From Streptomyces panaciradicis (GTDB lineage Bacteria > Actinomycetota > Actinomycetes > Streptomycetales > Streptomycetaceae), in contig NZ_JAMGBF010000074.1 of the NCBI RefSeq assembly GCF_023516615.1, forward strand, positions 19,273 through 83,272: DNA of 64,000 bases, in the 5' to 3' direction. The position numbers and the translations under genes are program-made. Of this stretch, positions 34,471 to 43,094 are shown piece after piece. A model generated the notes under the pieces. That model was not told the origin of the DNA. It worked only from the letters and a program-made list of their open reading frames with translations, and did no database searches. Within the stretch, counting starts at the first letter, position 1. Each line of letters begins with the position of its first letter.

Positions 34471-35940
34471 TCAGCCGCGGAACCAGTGCTGCGGCCGAGG
34501 TTGGATGTTCTGCCAGATGTGTTTGGGCTCGCGGTATTCGTTGAGGCCGGTCGGTCCCAGCTCCCGGCCCGTGCCCGAGTGCCCGAAGCCACCCCATTCC
34601 GCCTGCGGCACATAGGGGTGGTAGTCGTTGATCCACACCGTGCCGTGGCGCAGCCGCCGGGCGACCCGCTGGGCGCGGCCCGCGTCCTGCGTCCAGACGG
34701 CTCCGGCGAGTCCGTACTCGGTGTCGTTGGCGATGCGGACGGCGTCGTCCTCGCCGGTGAAGCGCTCGACGGTCAGCACGGGTCCGAAGGACTCCTCGTG
34801 CACGACCCGCATGTCCTGCCGGCACTCGTCGAGGACGGTCGGCGGGTAGTAGAAGCCGCCCGCGAGGGCGGGGTCGTCGGGCCGTGCGCCGCCGCAGCGC
34901 AGTACGGCGCCCTCGGCGAGCCCGGCGGCGACGTACGCCTCGACCTTCGCCAGGTGCTGGGCGGAGATCAGCGCGCCGGTCTCGGCGTCGGGGTCGAAGG
35001 GGCCGCCGAGCCGGATGTTCCGGGCGCGGCGGACGATCTCGTCGACGAACCGGTCGTGCAGCGCGTCCTCGACGATCAGCCGGGCGCCGGCCGAGCAGAC
35101 CTGCCCGGAGTGCAGGAAGACGGCGGTCAGGGCGAAGTCGACGGCCGCGTCGAAGTCGGCGTCCGCGAAGACGACGTTCGGGTTCTTGCCGCCGAGTTCG
35201 AGGGCGACCTTCTTCACGGTCGCGGCGGCGGTGGCCATGATCCGCTTGCCGGTCTCCAGTCCGCCGGTGAAGGAGACCATGTCGACCGCCGGGTGCTCGG
35301 AGAGCGGGGCGCCCGCCTCGGGTCCGGCGCCCAGGACGAGGTTGCCGGCGCCCGCGGGCAGTCCCGCCTCTTCAAGGGCCCGCATCAGCAGGATGGAGGT
35401 GGAGGGGGTGAGCTCGCTGGGCTTGAGGACGAAGGTGTTGCCGGCGACGAGAGCCGGGGCGACCTTCCAACTGGCCTGCAGCAGAGGGTAGTTCCAGGGT
35501 GTGATCAGTCCACAGACCCCGACCGGCTCGTACTCGACGCGGCTGACGGCGTCGTCGCGTCCGGTGTCGATGACGCGTCCGGCGTCGGTGCCGGCGAGGC
35601 CGCCGTAGTGGCGGAAGCAGGAGACGACGTCGGCGATGTCGTACTCGCTCTCCACCAGCCGCTTGCCGGTGTCCAGCGACTCGGCGCGGGCGAACACCTT
35701 GGCGTCGCGCTCCATGATGTCGGCGGTGCGCAGCAGCAGGGCGCCGCGCTCGCGCTCGGGGGTGCGCGGCCAGGGGCCCTCGTCGAAGGCGCGGCGGGCC
35801 GCGGCGATCGCCGCCTCGGTGTCGGCGCGTGTCGCCTCGGAGACGGTCGCGGCGAGCGTGCCGTCAGCGGGACAGCGGATCTCCCGGCGGCCACCGGCCA
35901 CCGACTCCCGCCATTCACCGTCCACATACAGGTCTGCCAC
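34471..35940 (-). CDS. betB: Betaine aldehyde dehydrogenase
   Basis: A 489-residue NAD(P)-dependent aldehyde dehydrogenase that would convert betaine aldehyde to glycine betaine. The cofactor site is ITPWNYPLLQASWKVAPAL. The catalytic Cys282 lies in HSGQVCSAGARL and the general base in KVALELGGKNPN. The C-terminal block is HGTVWINDYHPYVPQAEWGG. Assignment as betaine aldehyde dehydrogenase rather than another ALDH rests on family resemblance and on context: a betaine importer downstream in the same operon and a choline dehydrogenase 2 kb away. The promoter on the minus strand has TTGACG and CAGGGT, with a TTGCGCA element near the transcript start. Confidence 0.88.
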   Translation of the reverse strand: MADLYVDGEWRESVAGGRREIRCPADGTLAATVSEATRADTEAAIAAARRAFDEGPWPRTPERERGALLLRTADIMERDAKVFARAESLDTGKRLVESEYDIADVVSCFRHYGGLAGTDAGRVIDTGRDDAVSRVEYEPVGVCGLITPWNYPLLQASWKVAPALVAGNTFVLKPSELTPSTSILLMRALEEAGLPAGAGNLVLGAGPEAGAPLSEHPAVDMVSFTGGLETGKRIMATAAATVKKVALELGGKNPNVVFADADFDAAVDFALTAVFLHSGQVCSAGARLIVEDALHDRFVDEIVRRARNIRLGGPFDPDAETGALISAQHLAKVEAYVAAGLAEGAVLRCGGARPDDPALAGGFYYPPTVLDECRQDMRVVHEESFGPVLTVERFTGEDDAVRIANDTEYGLAGAVWTQDAGRAQRVARRLRHGTVWINDYHPYVPQAEWGGFGHSGTGRELGPTGLNEYREPKHIWQNIQPRPQHWFRG

Positions 35941-35961
35941 GCGCCCAGCCCTTCAACCGAA

Positions 35962-35974
35962 ATGCGTTGCGCAT
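35962..35974. promoter_or_regulatory. TTGCGCA operator upstream of betB
   Basis: The 13-bp dyad ATGCG-TTG-CGCAT contains GTTGCGCA. It lies 22 bp before the betB start and downstream of the predicted promoter (TTGACG at 36030-36025, CAGGGT at 36007-36002 on the minus strand). An ATTGCTTG follows 19 bp further along. Confidence 0.55.
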
Positions 35975-36108
35975 CGTGCACCGTATTGCTTGTGGTGGAA
36001 CACCCTGGCGAATGTGAGGACATACGTCAAGGGGTCCGCCGATGACGATTCGGCAAGGGTCCAAAGGCCCCTTCTCTCTTGACCGAGAGTCCCGCGAGCC
36101 CGGACTAT

Positions 36109-36136
36109 GTTGCGCATCGCTCACTGAGTTGTGCAT
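36109..36136. promoter_or_regulatory. Paired GTTGCGCA-like operators upstream of purU
   Basis: GTTGCGCAT starts at 36109 and GTTGTGCA at 36128, the same 19-bp period as in the dimethylglycine oxidase promoter. They follow a TTGACC -35 (36079-36084) and overlap the expected transcript start, as for a repressor. Confidence 0.6.
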
Positions 36137-36157
36137 TACGCACCGACGGAGGCCGCC

Positions 36158-37039
36158 GTGTCCCCCAAGTTCCCTCGTCCGCAGTCAGGCCGCGAATACG
36201 TCCTCACCCTCTCCTGTCCCGACAGCGCGGGACTGGTCCATGCCGTGAGCGGCTTCCTCGTCAGGAACTGCGGCAACATCCTGGAGAGCCAGCAGTTCGA
36301 CGACCGGCTCAAGGGCCGCTTCTTCATGAGGGTCCACTTCGACGTTTCCGATCCAATCGCGGACCTGGAAACCCTGCGTTACCGGTTCGGCCCGGTCGCC
36401 GAGGCCCACCGCATCTCCTGGACCATGCGCGACGCCGCCACCCCCACCCGGACGCTCATCATGGTGTCGAAGTTCGGGCACTGCCTGAACGACCTGCTCT
36501 TCCGCCGGCGCACCGGGTCGCTGAACATCGAGATCCCGGCGATCGTCTCCAACCACCGGGACTTCGAGGGGCTGGCCGAGACCTACGGCATCCCCTTCCA
36601 CCACGTCCCGGTCACCCGCGACACCAAGCCCGAGGCCGAGGCCCGGCTGATGGAGCTGGTGCGCGAGCTGGACGTCGACCTCGTCGTGCTGGCCCGCTAC
36701 ATGCAGATCCTCTCCGACGACCTGTGCAAGCAGCTCGACGGCCGTGCCATCAACATCCACCACTCCTTCCTCCCGAGCTTCAAGGGGGCGCGCCCCTACG
36801 AGCAGGCGTACGCCCGCGGTGTGAAGCTGGTCGGCGCGACGGCGCACTACGTCACGCCGGACCTGGACGAGGGCCAGATCATCGAGCAGGACGTGGTCCG
36901 CGTCGACCACTCCCTCGACCCCGGCGAACTGGTGACGGTCGGCCGGGACGTGGAGGCGCAGGTGCTGGCGCACGCGGTGAAGTGGCACAGCGAGAGCCGC
37001 GTGATGGTGGACGGCAACCGCACGGTCGTCTTCCGCTGA
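36158..37039 (+). CDS. purU: Formyltetrahydrofolate deformylase
   Basis: A 293-residue enzyme hydrolysing 10-formyl-THF to formate and THF. The N-terminal ACT domain (about 10-90) starts YVLTLSCPDSAGLVHAVSGF. The formyltransferase-type catalytic domain has SNHRDFEGLAETYGIPFHHV and the active-site block NIHHSFLPSFKGARPYEQAY, with HYVTPDLDEGQIIEQD near the end. GTG 36158 has GGAGG upstream and gives the usual length; the earlier GTG 36131 lies within the operator. In this region it regenerates free THF when methyl groups from betaine overload the folate pool. It is divergent from betB. Confidence 0.95.
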   Translation: MSPKFPRPQSGREYVLTLSCPDSAGLVHAVSGFLVRNCGNILESQQFDDRLKGRFFMRVHFDVSDPIADLETLRYRFGPVAEAHRISWTMRDAATPTRTLIMVSKFGHCLNDLLFRRRTGSLNIEIPAIVSNHRDFEGLAETYGIPFHHVPVTRDTKPEAEARLMELVRELDVDLVVLARYMQILSDDLCKQLDGRAINIHHSFLPSFKGARPYEQAYARGVKLVGATAHYVTPDLDEGQIIEQDVVRVDHSLDPGELVTVGRDVEAQVLAHAVKWHSESRVMVDGNRTVVFR

Positions 37040-37097
37040 GGCCGCCTCGCGCCGGTCCTCCGTATACGACGGCCGGACGGCTCGGGGACACACGGAA

Positions 37098-37135
37098 GCG
37101 GGGCCGGGACGGACGGATGTCCTTCCCGGCCCCGC
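37098..37135. terminator. Bidirectional terminator hairpin
   Basis: A 12-bp stem (GCGGGGCCGGGA / TCCCGGCCCCGC) with a 14-nt loop lies between the convergent purU and MTHFR-like genes. Confidence 0.7.
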
Positions 37136-37142
37136 CGCCGCG

Positions 37143-37979
37143 TCAGCCGCCGAGCCGCTCCAGCGCCGCCCGGCGCCAGCGCTCGGTCTCGGCGATCTGG
37201 TTGAAGGTGAACAAGTGCAGGCCCGCCACACCGGACGCCGGTGCGGTCAGTGCCGCCTCACCGCGCTCCAGCAGCCGCTCCGGCGCATGGCCCCCGGGAG
37301 CGGCGAACCGCAGGAACCACGACGGATGCCTGCTCAGGAACCGCGCCGACTCCCCCACGCCGATCTTCGTCGCGACGGCGAGCAGCTTGGTCCGCTGCAC
37401 GGGGCCGGCGACGCCCACGCACAGCGGCAGCGTCACTCCCCGGCGCCTCACGCGCGCGATCCACTCCCCCAGCACCCGCGCGTCGAAGCACAGGTTGCTG
37501 ACGATGTACGTGGCGTGCGCGCGCTTGTCCCACATCGCCTGGACGGTCAGGTCGTCGTGGATGAGGGGATGGCTCTCGGGGTAGCCCGTGATGCCGACCC
37601 GGGCGAAGGGCGCGCCCAGCTCGCCGAGCCTCACCAGCACCGGCAGGGCGCCGTCGTAGGGCCCCGCCGGCGGGTCGGCGTCGCCCGCCGGTACGAAGAC
37701 GTCGTCCACGCCCGCCTCGCGCAGCCGGGTGACGACCTCCTTGAGGTGGACGTCGTCCCGCAGCAGCCGCGCGGGCACGTGCGGGACGACGCGGTAGCCG
37801 TGCGCGGCGAGCCGCCCGGTCAGCTCCAGGGTCGGCTCCAGTCCCTTGACCGGCGACGCCGTGACCGTGACCACGACGTCGCGCGGGACGTGCGCGAGGA
37901 CCTTCTCCTCCGTCGCCGCCGCGGGCAGCACCTCGTAGCGGACGTGCTCCAGCAGGCGGCGCAGTGCTTGGCCGGCCAA
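37143..37979 (-). CDS. Methylenetetrahydrofolate reductase-like protein
   Basis: A 278-residue protein of the MetF superfamily (TIM barrel, flavin-dependent). Visible blocks are VTVTASPVKGLEPTLELTGR, DDVFVPAGDADPP, VGITGYPESHP and LPLCVGVAGPVQRTKLLAVA. It is shorter and more diverged than housekeeping MetF. It could reduce methylene-THF to methyl-THF, which would connect betaine-derived carbon with methionine synthesis, or act as a THF-dependent methyltransferase-like protein. TTG 37979 is three bases after the betA stop, so it is probably coupled to betA. The start is uncertain because no good ribosome-binding site is visible. Confidence 0.75.
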   Translation of the reverse strand: MAGQALRRLLEHVRYEVLPAAATEEKVLAHVPRDVVVTVTASPVKGLEPTLELTGRLAAHGYRVVPHVPARLLRDDVHLKEVVTRLREAGVDDVFVPAGDADPPAGPYDGALPVLVRLGELGAPFARVGITGYPESHPLIHDDLTVQAMWDKRAHATYIVSNLCFDARVLGEWIARVRRRGVTLPLCVGVAGPVQRTKLLAVATKIGVGESARFLSRHPSWFLRFAAPGGHAPERLLERGEAALTAPASGVAGLHLFTFNQIAETERWRRAALERLGG

Positions 37980-37982
37980 GGT

Positions 37983-39653
37983 CTACCCGGCCTGCGTCTG
38001 GGCGTCGCGGTGGCGGTAGTAGGCGGCCTTGGACGGGGCGAGGGGTTCGTTGCCGAGGATCAGGTCGGCGGCCTTCTCGGCGACCATCATCACGGGCGCG
38101 TAGATGTTGCCGTTGGTGACGTACGGCATGACGGAGGCGTCGACGACGCGCAGTCCCTCGACTCCGTGCACCCGCATGCTGGCCGGGTCGACCACGGCCA
38201 TCTCGTCGGTGCCCATCTTGCACGTGCAGGACGGGTGCAGGGCGGTCTCGCCCTCCTTCGCGACCCAGGCGAGGATCTCCTCGTCGGTGTCCACCTTCGG
38301 TCCCGGCGAGATCTCCCCGCCGTTGTAGGGGGCCATCGCGGGCTGGTTGAGGATTCTGCGGGCGACCCGGATCGCCTCGACCCACTCGCGGCGGTCCTGC
38401 TCGGTGGAGAGGTAGTTGAAGCGCAGCGCCGGGTGCTCGCGCGGGTCCCGGCTCTTGATCTTCACCGAGCCGATGGCGTCGGAGTACATGGGGCCCACGT
38501 GCACCTGGTAGCCGTGGCCGCCGGAGGGCGAGGAGCCGTCGTAGCGGACGGCGACGGGCAGGAAGTGGAACATCAGGTTGGGGTAGTCGACGTCGTCGTT
38601 GCTGCGGGCGAAACCGCCCGCCTCGAAGTGGTTGGTCGCGGCCGGCCCCTTGCGGAACAGCCACTGCAGGCCGATGAAGGGCGCGCGCCACTTCGCCATG
38701 TACGGCTGCATGGAGACCGGCTGCTTGCAGGCGTACTGGACGTACACCTCCAGGTGGTCCTGCATGTTCTCGCCGACGCCCGGCAGGTCGTGGACGACGT
38801 CGATGCCGAGCGCGCTCAGCTCCCGCGCGTTGCCGACGCCGGAGAGCTGCAGGAGCTGGGGGGAGTTGATGGCGCCGCCGCAGAGGATGACCTCCTTGGC
38901 CCGGACCTGCTGGGGGGCGCCCTTGCCGCGCCGGTACTCGACGCCGACGGCCCGCTTGCCCTCGAACAGGACGCGGGTGACCAGGGCGCGGGTGGTGACG
39001 GTGAGGTTGGGCCGCTTCATGACGGGCTTGAGGTAGGCCTTGGAGGCCGAGAGGCGGCGGCCGCGGTGGACGTTGCGGTCGAACTTGGCGAACCCCTCCT
39101 GCCGGTAGCCGTTGACGTCGTCGGTGGGCGCGTAGCCGGCTTCCTCGGTGGCCTTCTGGAAGGCGGTGAACAGCGGGTTGGTGGCGGGGCCGCGCTCCAG
39201 GACGAGGGGGCCGTCGTGGCCGCGGAACTCGTCGTCCGGGTCGGCGGCGAGGCAGTTCTCCATGCGCCGGAAGTAGGGCAGGCAGTGGGCGTAGTCCCAC
39301 GCCTCCATCCCGGGATCGGCGGCCCAGCGCTCGTAGTCCATGGGGTTGCCGCGCTGGAAGATCATGCCGTTGATGCTGCTGGAACCGCCGAGCACCTTGC
39401 CGCGGGCGTGGTAGATGCGCCGGCCGCCCATGTGGGGCTCGGGCTCCGACTCGTACTTCCAGTCGTAGAAGCGGCTGCCGATGGGATACGTCAGTGCCGC
39501 GGGCATCTGGATGAAGACGTCCCACGGGTAGTCGGACCGGCCCGCTTCCAGGACCAGCACCTTGTTCGCCGGGTCCGCCGAGAGCCGGTTCGCCAGTGCA
39601 CTGCCGGCCGAACCGCCGCCGACGATGACGAAGTCGTACTGCAAGGGAGCCAT
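37983..39653 (-). CDS. betA: Choline dehydrogenase (GMC oxidoreductase)
   Basis: A 556-residue GMC flavoprotein that would oxidise choline to betaine aldehyde. The FAD motif is FVIVGGGSAGSALANRLS at residue 8. GMC signature 1 is GKVLGGSSSINGMIFQRGN and signature 2 is GGAINSPQLLQLSGVG. The C-terminal catalytic region has HPSCTCKMG and MPYVTNGNIYAPVMMVAEKAA. I chose ATG 39653 with GAGG upstream; the frame continues far upstream but the protein family starts here. It is transcribed with the MTHFR-like gene. The promoter region contains GTTGCG/CGCAAC half sites like those near betB, purU and the dimethylglycine operon. Confidence 0.9.
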   Translation of the reverse strand: MAPLQYDFVIVGGGSAGSALANRLSADPANKVLVLEAGRSDYPWDVFIQMPAALTYPIGSRFYDWKYESEPEPHMGGRRIYHARGKVLGGSSSINGMIFQRGNPMDYERWAADPGMEAWDYAHCLPYFRRMENCLAADPDDEFRGHDGPLVLERGPATNPLFTAFQKATEEAGYAPTDDVNGYRQEGFAKFDRNVHRGRRLSASKAYLKPVMKRPNLTVTTRALVTRVLFEGKRAVGVEYRRGKGAPQQVRAKEVILCGGAINSPQLLQLSGVGNARELSALGIDVVHDLPGVGENMQDHLEVYVQYACKQPVSMQPYMAKWRAPFIGLQWLFRKGPAATNHFEAGGFARSNDDVDYPNLMFHFLPVAVRYDGSSPSGGHGYQVHVGPMYSDAIGSVKIKSRDPREHPALRFNYLSTEQDRREWVEAIRVARRILNQPAMAPYNGGEISPGPKVDTDEEILAWVAKEGETALHPSCTCKMGTDEMAVVDPASMRVHGVEGLRVVDASVMPYVTNGNIYAPVMMVAEKAADLILGNEPLAPSKAAYYRHRDAQTQAG

Positions 39654-39721
39654 GGTGCCTCGTCTCGCTCGCGCCGTAGATACGCGAGGCATGCTAGTAC
39701 CGGTATCGCTATACGCACTAG

Positions 39722-39738
39722 GTTGCGAGGCGCGCAAC
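39722..39738. promoter_or_regulatory. GTTGCG/CGCAAC operator upstream of betA
   Basis: The inverted repeat GTTGCG-AGGCG-CGCAAC lies 69 bp before the betA start. On the minus strand it overlaps a possible promoter (TTGCGC, 17-bp spacer, GTATAG). Its half sites match those of the other betaine-region operators, with a wider spacer. Confidence 0.55.
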
Positions 39739-39838
39739 TTGACGGGAACCGGGGCCGGCACGCCGATCCGCACCGGCACCGCCCGTCGGGGGCTTATGCT
39801 TACGGCCACTGCGGCCAAGACGGCAGGTCCGGGTTTTT

Positions 39839-39885
39839 CAACCCTTTCCCAATCCCTTGTCGAAAGTCCCCCGCAGGCCATAGCC
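39839..39885 (+). promoter_or_regulatory. ROK operon promoter with shared 28-bp element
   Basis: The element at 39839-39866 (CAACCC...AATCCC...TCGAAAG) aligns with 43207-43235, with about 22 of 29 positions matching and one gap. A promoter TTGTCG (39857-39862), 17-bp spacer, TAGCCT (39880-39885) overlaps it. It lies about 95 bp before the ROK start; the second copy is about 85 bp before the binding-protein start. Confidence 0.6.
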
Positions 39886-39960
39886 TTGCGCCGCGCCGGT
39901 GCTGGTGTTCACTGCCGACCCGGCCGGTACCGGCCTGGGAAGGGATGGGGACGAACGTCA

Positions 39961-41217
39961 GTGAAGACTCCAGTGAAGCGCACATCGCGTGACATCCGAA
40001 CCGCGAACCGCTACGAGGTGCTGCGCCAGATCATCGCCGAGTCTCCCACCTCCCGCCAGGAGCTCGCGGCCGCCACGGGCCTGAGCCTGGCCACCGTCGC
40101 CACGCTCGTCGGCGAACTCCTCGACCTGCGCATGATCACCGAGGTCGGCTTCGAGGACTCGGCGGGCGGCCGCCCCCGGGGCCTGGTGGCCGTCAACACC
40201 TCGGGCGGCGCGCTGATCGGCGTCGACATCGCGGAGACGTACGTCCGCGTCGAGCTCTTCGACCTCGGGCTGAACGTCCTGGCCCGCGCCATGGAGGAGA
40301 TGCGGCCCGGCGAGAACCGGCCCGAGCAGGTCGTCGGCCATGTCGCCGCGGCCGTCGGCGCCGTCGTCACCCAGGCCGGCGTGGAGGGCGCCCGGGTGCT
40401 GGGCGTCGGAGTGAGCGTGCCCGGGCAGGTGGACCGCGCCACGGGCATCTCGGAGTACGCGCCCAACTGGGACTGGCACGACGTGCCGCTGCTCGACCTG
40501 CTCTCCGAGGTCATCGCCTACCCCCTCTACCTGGACAACCCGTTGCGCGCCTGCGCGGTGGCCGAGCTGTGGTTCGGGGCCGCGCGCGGACGCCGCGACG
40601 CCGTGGTGGTCAACCTCGGCACCGGCGTGGGCGCCGGCCTGATCCTGGACGGCGCGCTGCACCGCGGCGTGAGCAACAGTGCCGGCGAGTGGGGGCACAA
40701 CACGATCGTCCTGGACGGCCGGCTGTGCCACTGCGGCAACCACGGCTGCGTGGAGACGTATGTCGGGGCCCCCGGGATCATGCTGAACCTGCGCGAACTC
40801 AGCCCGCGCAGCACGCTGTTGCACCCCGAGGACCAGACGGCCACCATCGACGCGCTCGCCGCGGCGGTCGCCGCGCACGACCCGGAGGCCGTCAAGGTCG
40901 TCCGCGACACGGCCCGTTACCTCGGCGCGGGCATCGCCGACCTGGTCAACCTGTTCAACCCCGAAGTGGTCGTCCTGAGCAGCTGGGTCGCCAGGAAGCT
41001 GGCCGAGCCGCTGCTGGACGAGGTGCGCGCCGCCGTCGGGCGGCACGCGCTGAAGCGGCCGATGGCCGCCACCGAGATCGTCCTCTCCCCCATCCCCACC
41101 GACCCGGTGTGCCTGGGCGCGGCCACGTTCGCGCTCGAAGGGGCCCTGCAGTCGGTGAGCCAGAGGACGGGCAGACGCACCACCCCCGCAAGGAGCCGTA
41201 CCGCACCACCTTCATGA
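39961..41217 (+). CDS. ROK-family sugar-responsive repressor
   Basis: A 418-residue regulator. The N-terminal winged HTH (about 8-65) has NRYEVLRQIIAESPTSRQEL and GLSLATVATLVGELLDLRMI. The ROK domain follows, with the ATP/sugar-binding loops GVDIAETYVRV and LGTGVGAGLILDGALHRG, the GEWGHNTI histidine, and the zinc site CHCGNHGCVETYVG. GTG 39961 is preferred; GTG 39973 is possible. It is followed 17 bp later by the secreted GH30 gene and is probably co-transcribed with it. It likely represses this operon and the adjacent transporter/GH2 operon until a galactose-type sugar binds; the shared element upstream of both supports this. Confidence 0.9.
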   Translation: MKTPVKRTSRDIRTANRYEVLRQIIAESPTSRQELAAATGLSLATVATLVGELLDLRMITEVGFEDSAGGRPRGLVAVNTSGGALIGVDIAETYVRVELFDLGLNVLARAMEEMRPGENRPEQVVGHVAAAVGAVVTQAGVEGARVLGVGVSVPGQVDRATGISEYAPNWDWHDVPLLDLLSEVIAYPLYLDNPLRACAVAELWFGAARGRRDAVVVNLGTGVGAGLILDGALHRGVSNSAGEWGHNTIVLDGRLCHCGNHGCVETYVGAPGIMLNLRELSPRSTLLHPEDQTATIDALAAAVAAHDPEAVKVVRDTARYLGAGIADLVNLFNPEVVVLSSWVARKLAEPLLDEVRAAVGRHALKRPMAATEIVLSPIPTDPVCLGAATFALEGALQSVSQRTGRRTTPARSRTAPPS

Positions 41218-41234
41218 CGACGGAAGGGATGCAC

Positions 41235-43073
41235 GTGACTCACCCCCACCGCAGGAGACCGCTCCTGCTGACGGCCGCGGCCGCGCTCGCCGTCACCGGC
41301 CCCCTGATATCCGCCCCGACCGCCTCGGCCGCCACCCCCACGGCGGCCGAGGTCTCCCCCCACGCCGCCCAGACCATCGACGACATCGGCGCCTCGGGCG
41401 CCTGGTGGGTCAACGACCTGCAGCACTTCGAGCCCGAGGTGCAGGCCAGGGTGGCGAAGCTGCTGTTCTCCAGGCAGGGCCTCGCCCTGTCCTCCTACCG
41501 CTACAACATCGGCGGCGGTGGAGTCGCGGTCACCACCCCGGCCCGCGCCGCCGAGGACTTCCTGAACCCCGACGGCTCCTACGACTGGAGCAGGGACAAA
41601 GGCGGCCGCACCTTCCTCAAGTACGCCGCGAAGTACGGCGTCAAGGACCTGATCGGCTTCGTCAACAGCGCACCGGCCGAATGGACCACCAACGGGCAGA
41701 GCTGCGGCGGGCAGTTGAAGGCCGAGAACGAGGGCGACTACGCCAAGTACGTCGCCGACGTCACCGACCACTTCGCCCGCCAGGGCGTCAAGCTGGACTA
41801 CATCAGCCCCTTCAACGAGCCCGACAACGACTTCGGTTCGTGCGGCCAGGAGGGCATGCAGGTCACGGTCGACCAACGGGACGACATCGTGCGGGCGTTG
41901 GGCGCCGAGCAGCGGGCCCGCAAGCAGCAGACGTCGATCATCGCCGACGAGTCCAGCCAGACCACCCAGTTCGTCTTCGAGCTGCCCCAGTGGATCTCAC
42001 AGCCGGGGACGCGGCAGTACGTGTCGGCGCTCGCCCACCACACGTACAACAATCCGAACGACGGACAGCTCGCCAACGTCTACGAGACGTCGAGGGCCGT
42101 CGGCCAGAAGTCCTGGGCCACCGAGATCTGCTGCTTCGGCAAGGGCTCGACGGGCTGGAACCAGGAGTACGACCCGACCATCGACAACGCCCTGCTGATG
42201 TCGCGGATCATCTACAAGGACTTCGCGAGCGCCCACGACTCGGCCTTCCAGTGGTGGGTGGCGCTGGCCAGCGGTTACGGCACCTCCCCCACCGAGAGGA
42301 ACGACGCCGGCTGGAACGACGGACTGGTCTACTACGACCCCGACTACGCGACGAACGGCAACCAGAACCTGTACTTCACCAAGCGGTACTACGCGCTCGG
42401 CCAGTACAGCAAGTTCGTCCGGCCGGGCTCGGTCGCGCACAACGTGACCGGGGCGCCGGCCGGGGTCGAGGTCTCCTCCTACGAGTCCGGCGGCAAGTGG
42501 GTGGTCGTGGTCAACAACCACAACACCACCGACACACCGCTGAACCTGCACTTCAACAGCAGGACTCCGGTGCGGGCGAGCCAGGCCGTGCGGACCTCGG
42601 CGACCGAGGACTGGGCCAGGGTGGCCAAGCCGCCGGTGAGCGGCGGCACGGTCTCGGCGCACCTGGCCGCGCGTTCCGTCACGACGTACGTCCTCGACCA
42701 GCGCGGCCACGGCAGTACGGCCGTCACGGGCGCCTGGCAGGGCAGGCAGTCCGGCAAGTGCCTGACCGCGGACGCCTCGGGAGCCGCCATCAGCACCTGC
42801 ACCGGCGGGGCGGAACAGTCGTGGTCGTACGACGGAAAGGGCGCCCTGAAGGGCGTGAACGGCTATCTGACGGCCGGGAGCTCGGGGCTGACGACTACCC
42901 CCGACTTCACCGGGGACGCGTCCCAGCGCTGGCTGCTCAATGCCAACGGCCAGATCCTCAGCGAGGCGTCCGGCAAGTGCCTGGACGTCAGCGGGCAGGC
43001 GACCGCCGACGGCAGCAGGGTGATCCTCTACAGCTGCAACGGCGGCGGCAACGAGGCGTGGTCCCGGCAGTGA
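41235..43073 (+). CDS. Secreted GH30 glycosidase with CBM13 (ricin-B) domain; candidate endo-beta-1,6-galactanase
   Basis: A 612-residue secreted enzyme. The signal peptide (about 1-32) ends PTASAA. The GH30 barrel plus side beta-domain covers about 33-490, with acid/base Glu195 (SPFNEPDND) and nucleophile Glu297 (WATEICCFG). The C-terminal 115 or so residues are a CBM13/ricin-B module with SGKCLTADASG and SGKCLDVSGQATADGS repeats. GH30 plus CBM13 is the architecture known for the Streptomyces avermitilis endo-beta-1,6-galactanase. With a GH2 beta-galactosidase and sugar importer next door, that is my best guess; glucanase or xylanase activity is not excluded. GTG 41235 has GGAAGG seven bases upstream; ATG 41214 and ATG 41229 are alternatives. 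Confidence 0.82.
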   Translation: MTHPHRRRPLLLTAAAALAVTGPLISAPTASAATPTAAEVSPHAAQTIDDIGASGAWWVNDLQHFEPEVQARVAKLLFSRQGLALSSYRYNIGGGGVAVTTPARAAEDFLNPDGSYDWSRDKGGRTFLKYAAKYGVKDLIGFVNSAPAEWTTNGQSCGGQLKAENEGDYAKYVADVTDHFARQGVKLDYISPFNEPDNDFGSCGQEGMQVTVDQRDDIVRALGAEQRARKQQTSIIADESSQTTQFVFELPQWISQPGTRQYVSALAHHTYNNPNDGQLANVYETSRAVGQKSWATEICCFGKGSTGWNQEYDPTIDNALLMSRIIYKDFASAHDSAFQWWVALASGYGTSPTERNDAGWNDGLVYYDPDYATNGNQNLYFTKRYYALGQYSKFVRPGSVAHNVTGAPAGVEVSSYESGGKWVVVVNNHNTTDTPLNLHFNSRTPVRASQAVRTSATEDWARVAKPPVSGGTVSAHLAARSVTTYVLDQRGHGSTAVTGAWQGRQSGKCLTADASGAAISTCTGGAEQSWSYDGKGALKGVNGYLTAGSSGLTTTPDFTGDASQRWLLNANGQILSEASGKCLDVSGQATADGSRVILYSCNGGGNEAWSRQ

Positions 43074-43094
43074 CCTCGTAGCACTCACTGTTTC

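Larger units (their letters stand above)
39654..39960. other. Divergent intergenic region between betA and the ROK gene
   Basis: A 307-bp stretch without a gene. On the betA side it has the GTTGCG/CGCAAC element. On the ROK side it has the 28-bp element shared with the sugar-transporter promoter, a promoter TTGTCG-17-TAGCCT, and the palindrome GGCCGGTACCGGCC (39922-39935) just before the ROK start. I see no small ORF with a convincing ribosome-binding site. Confidence 0.6.
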
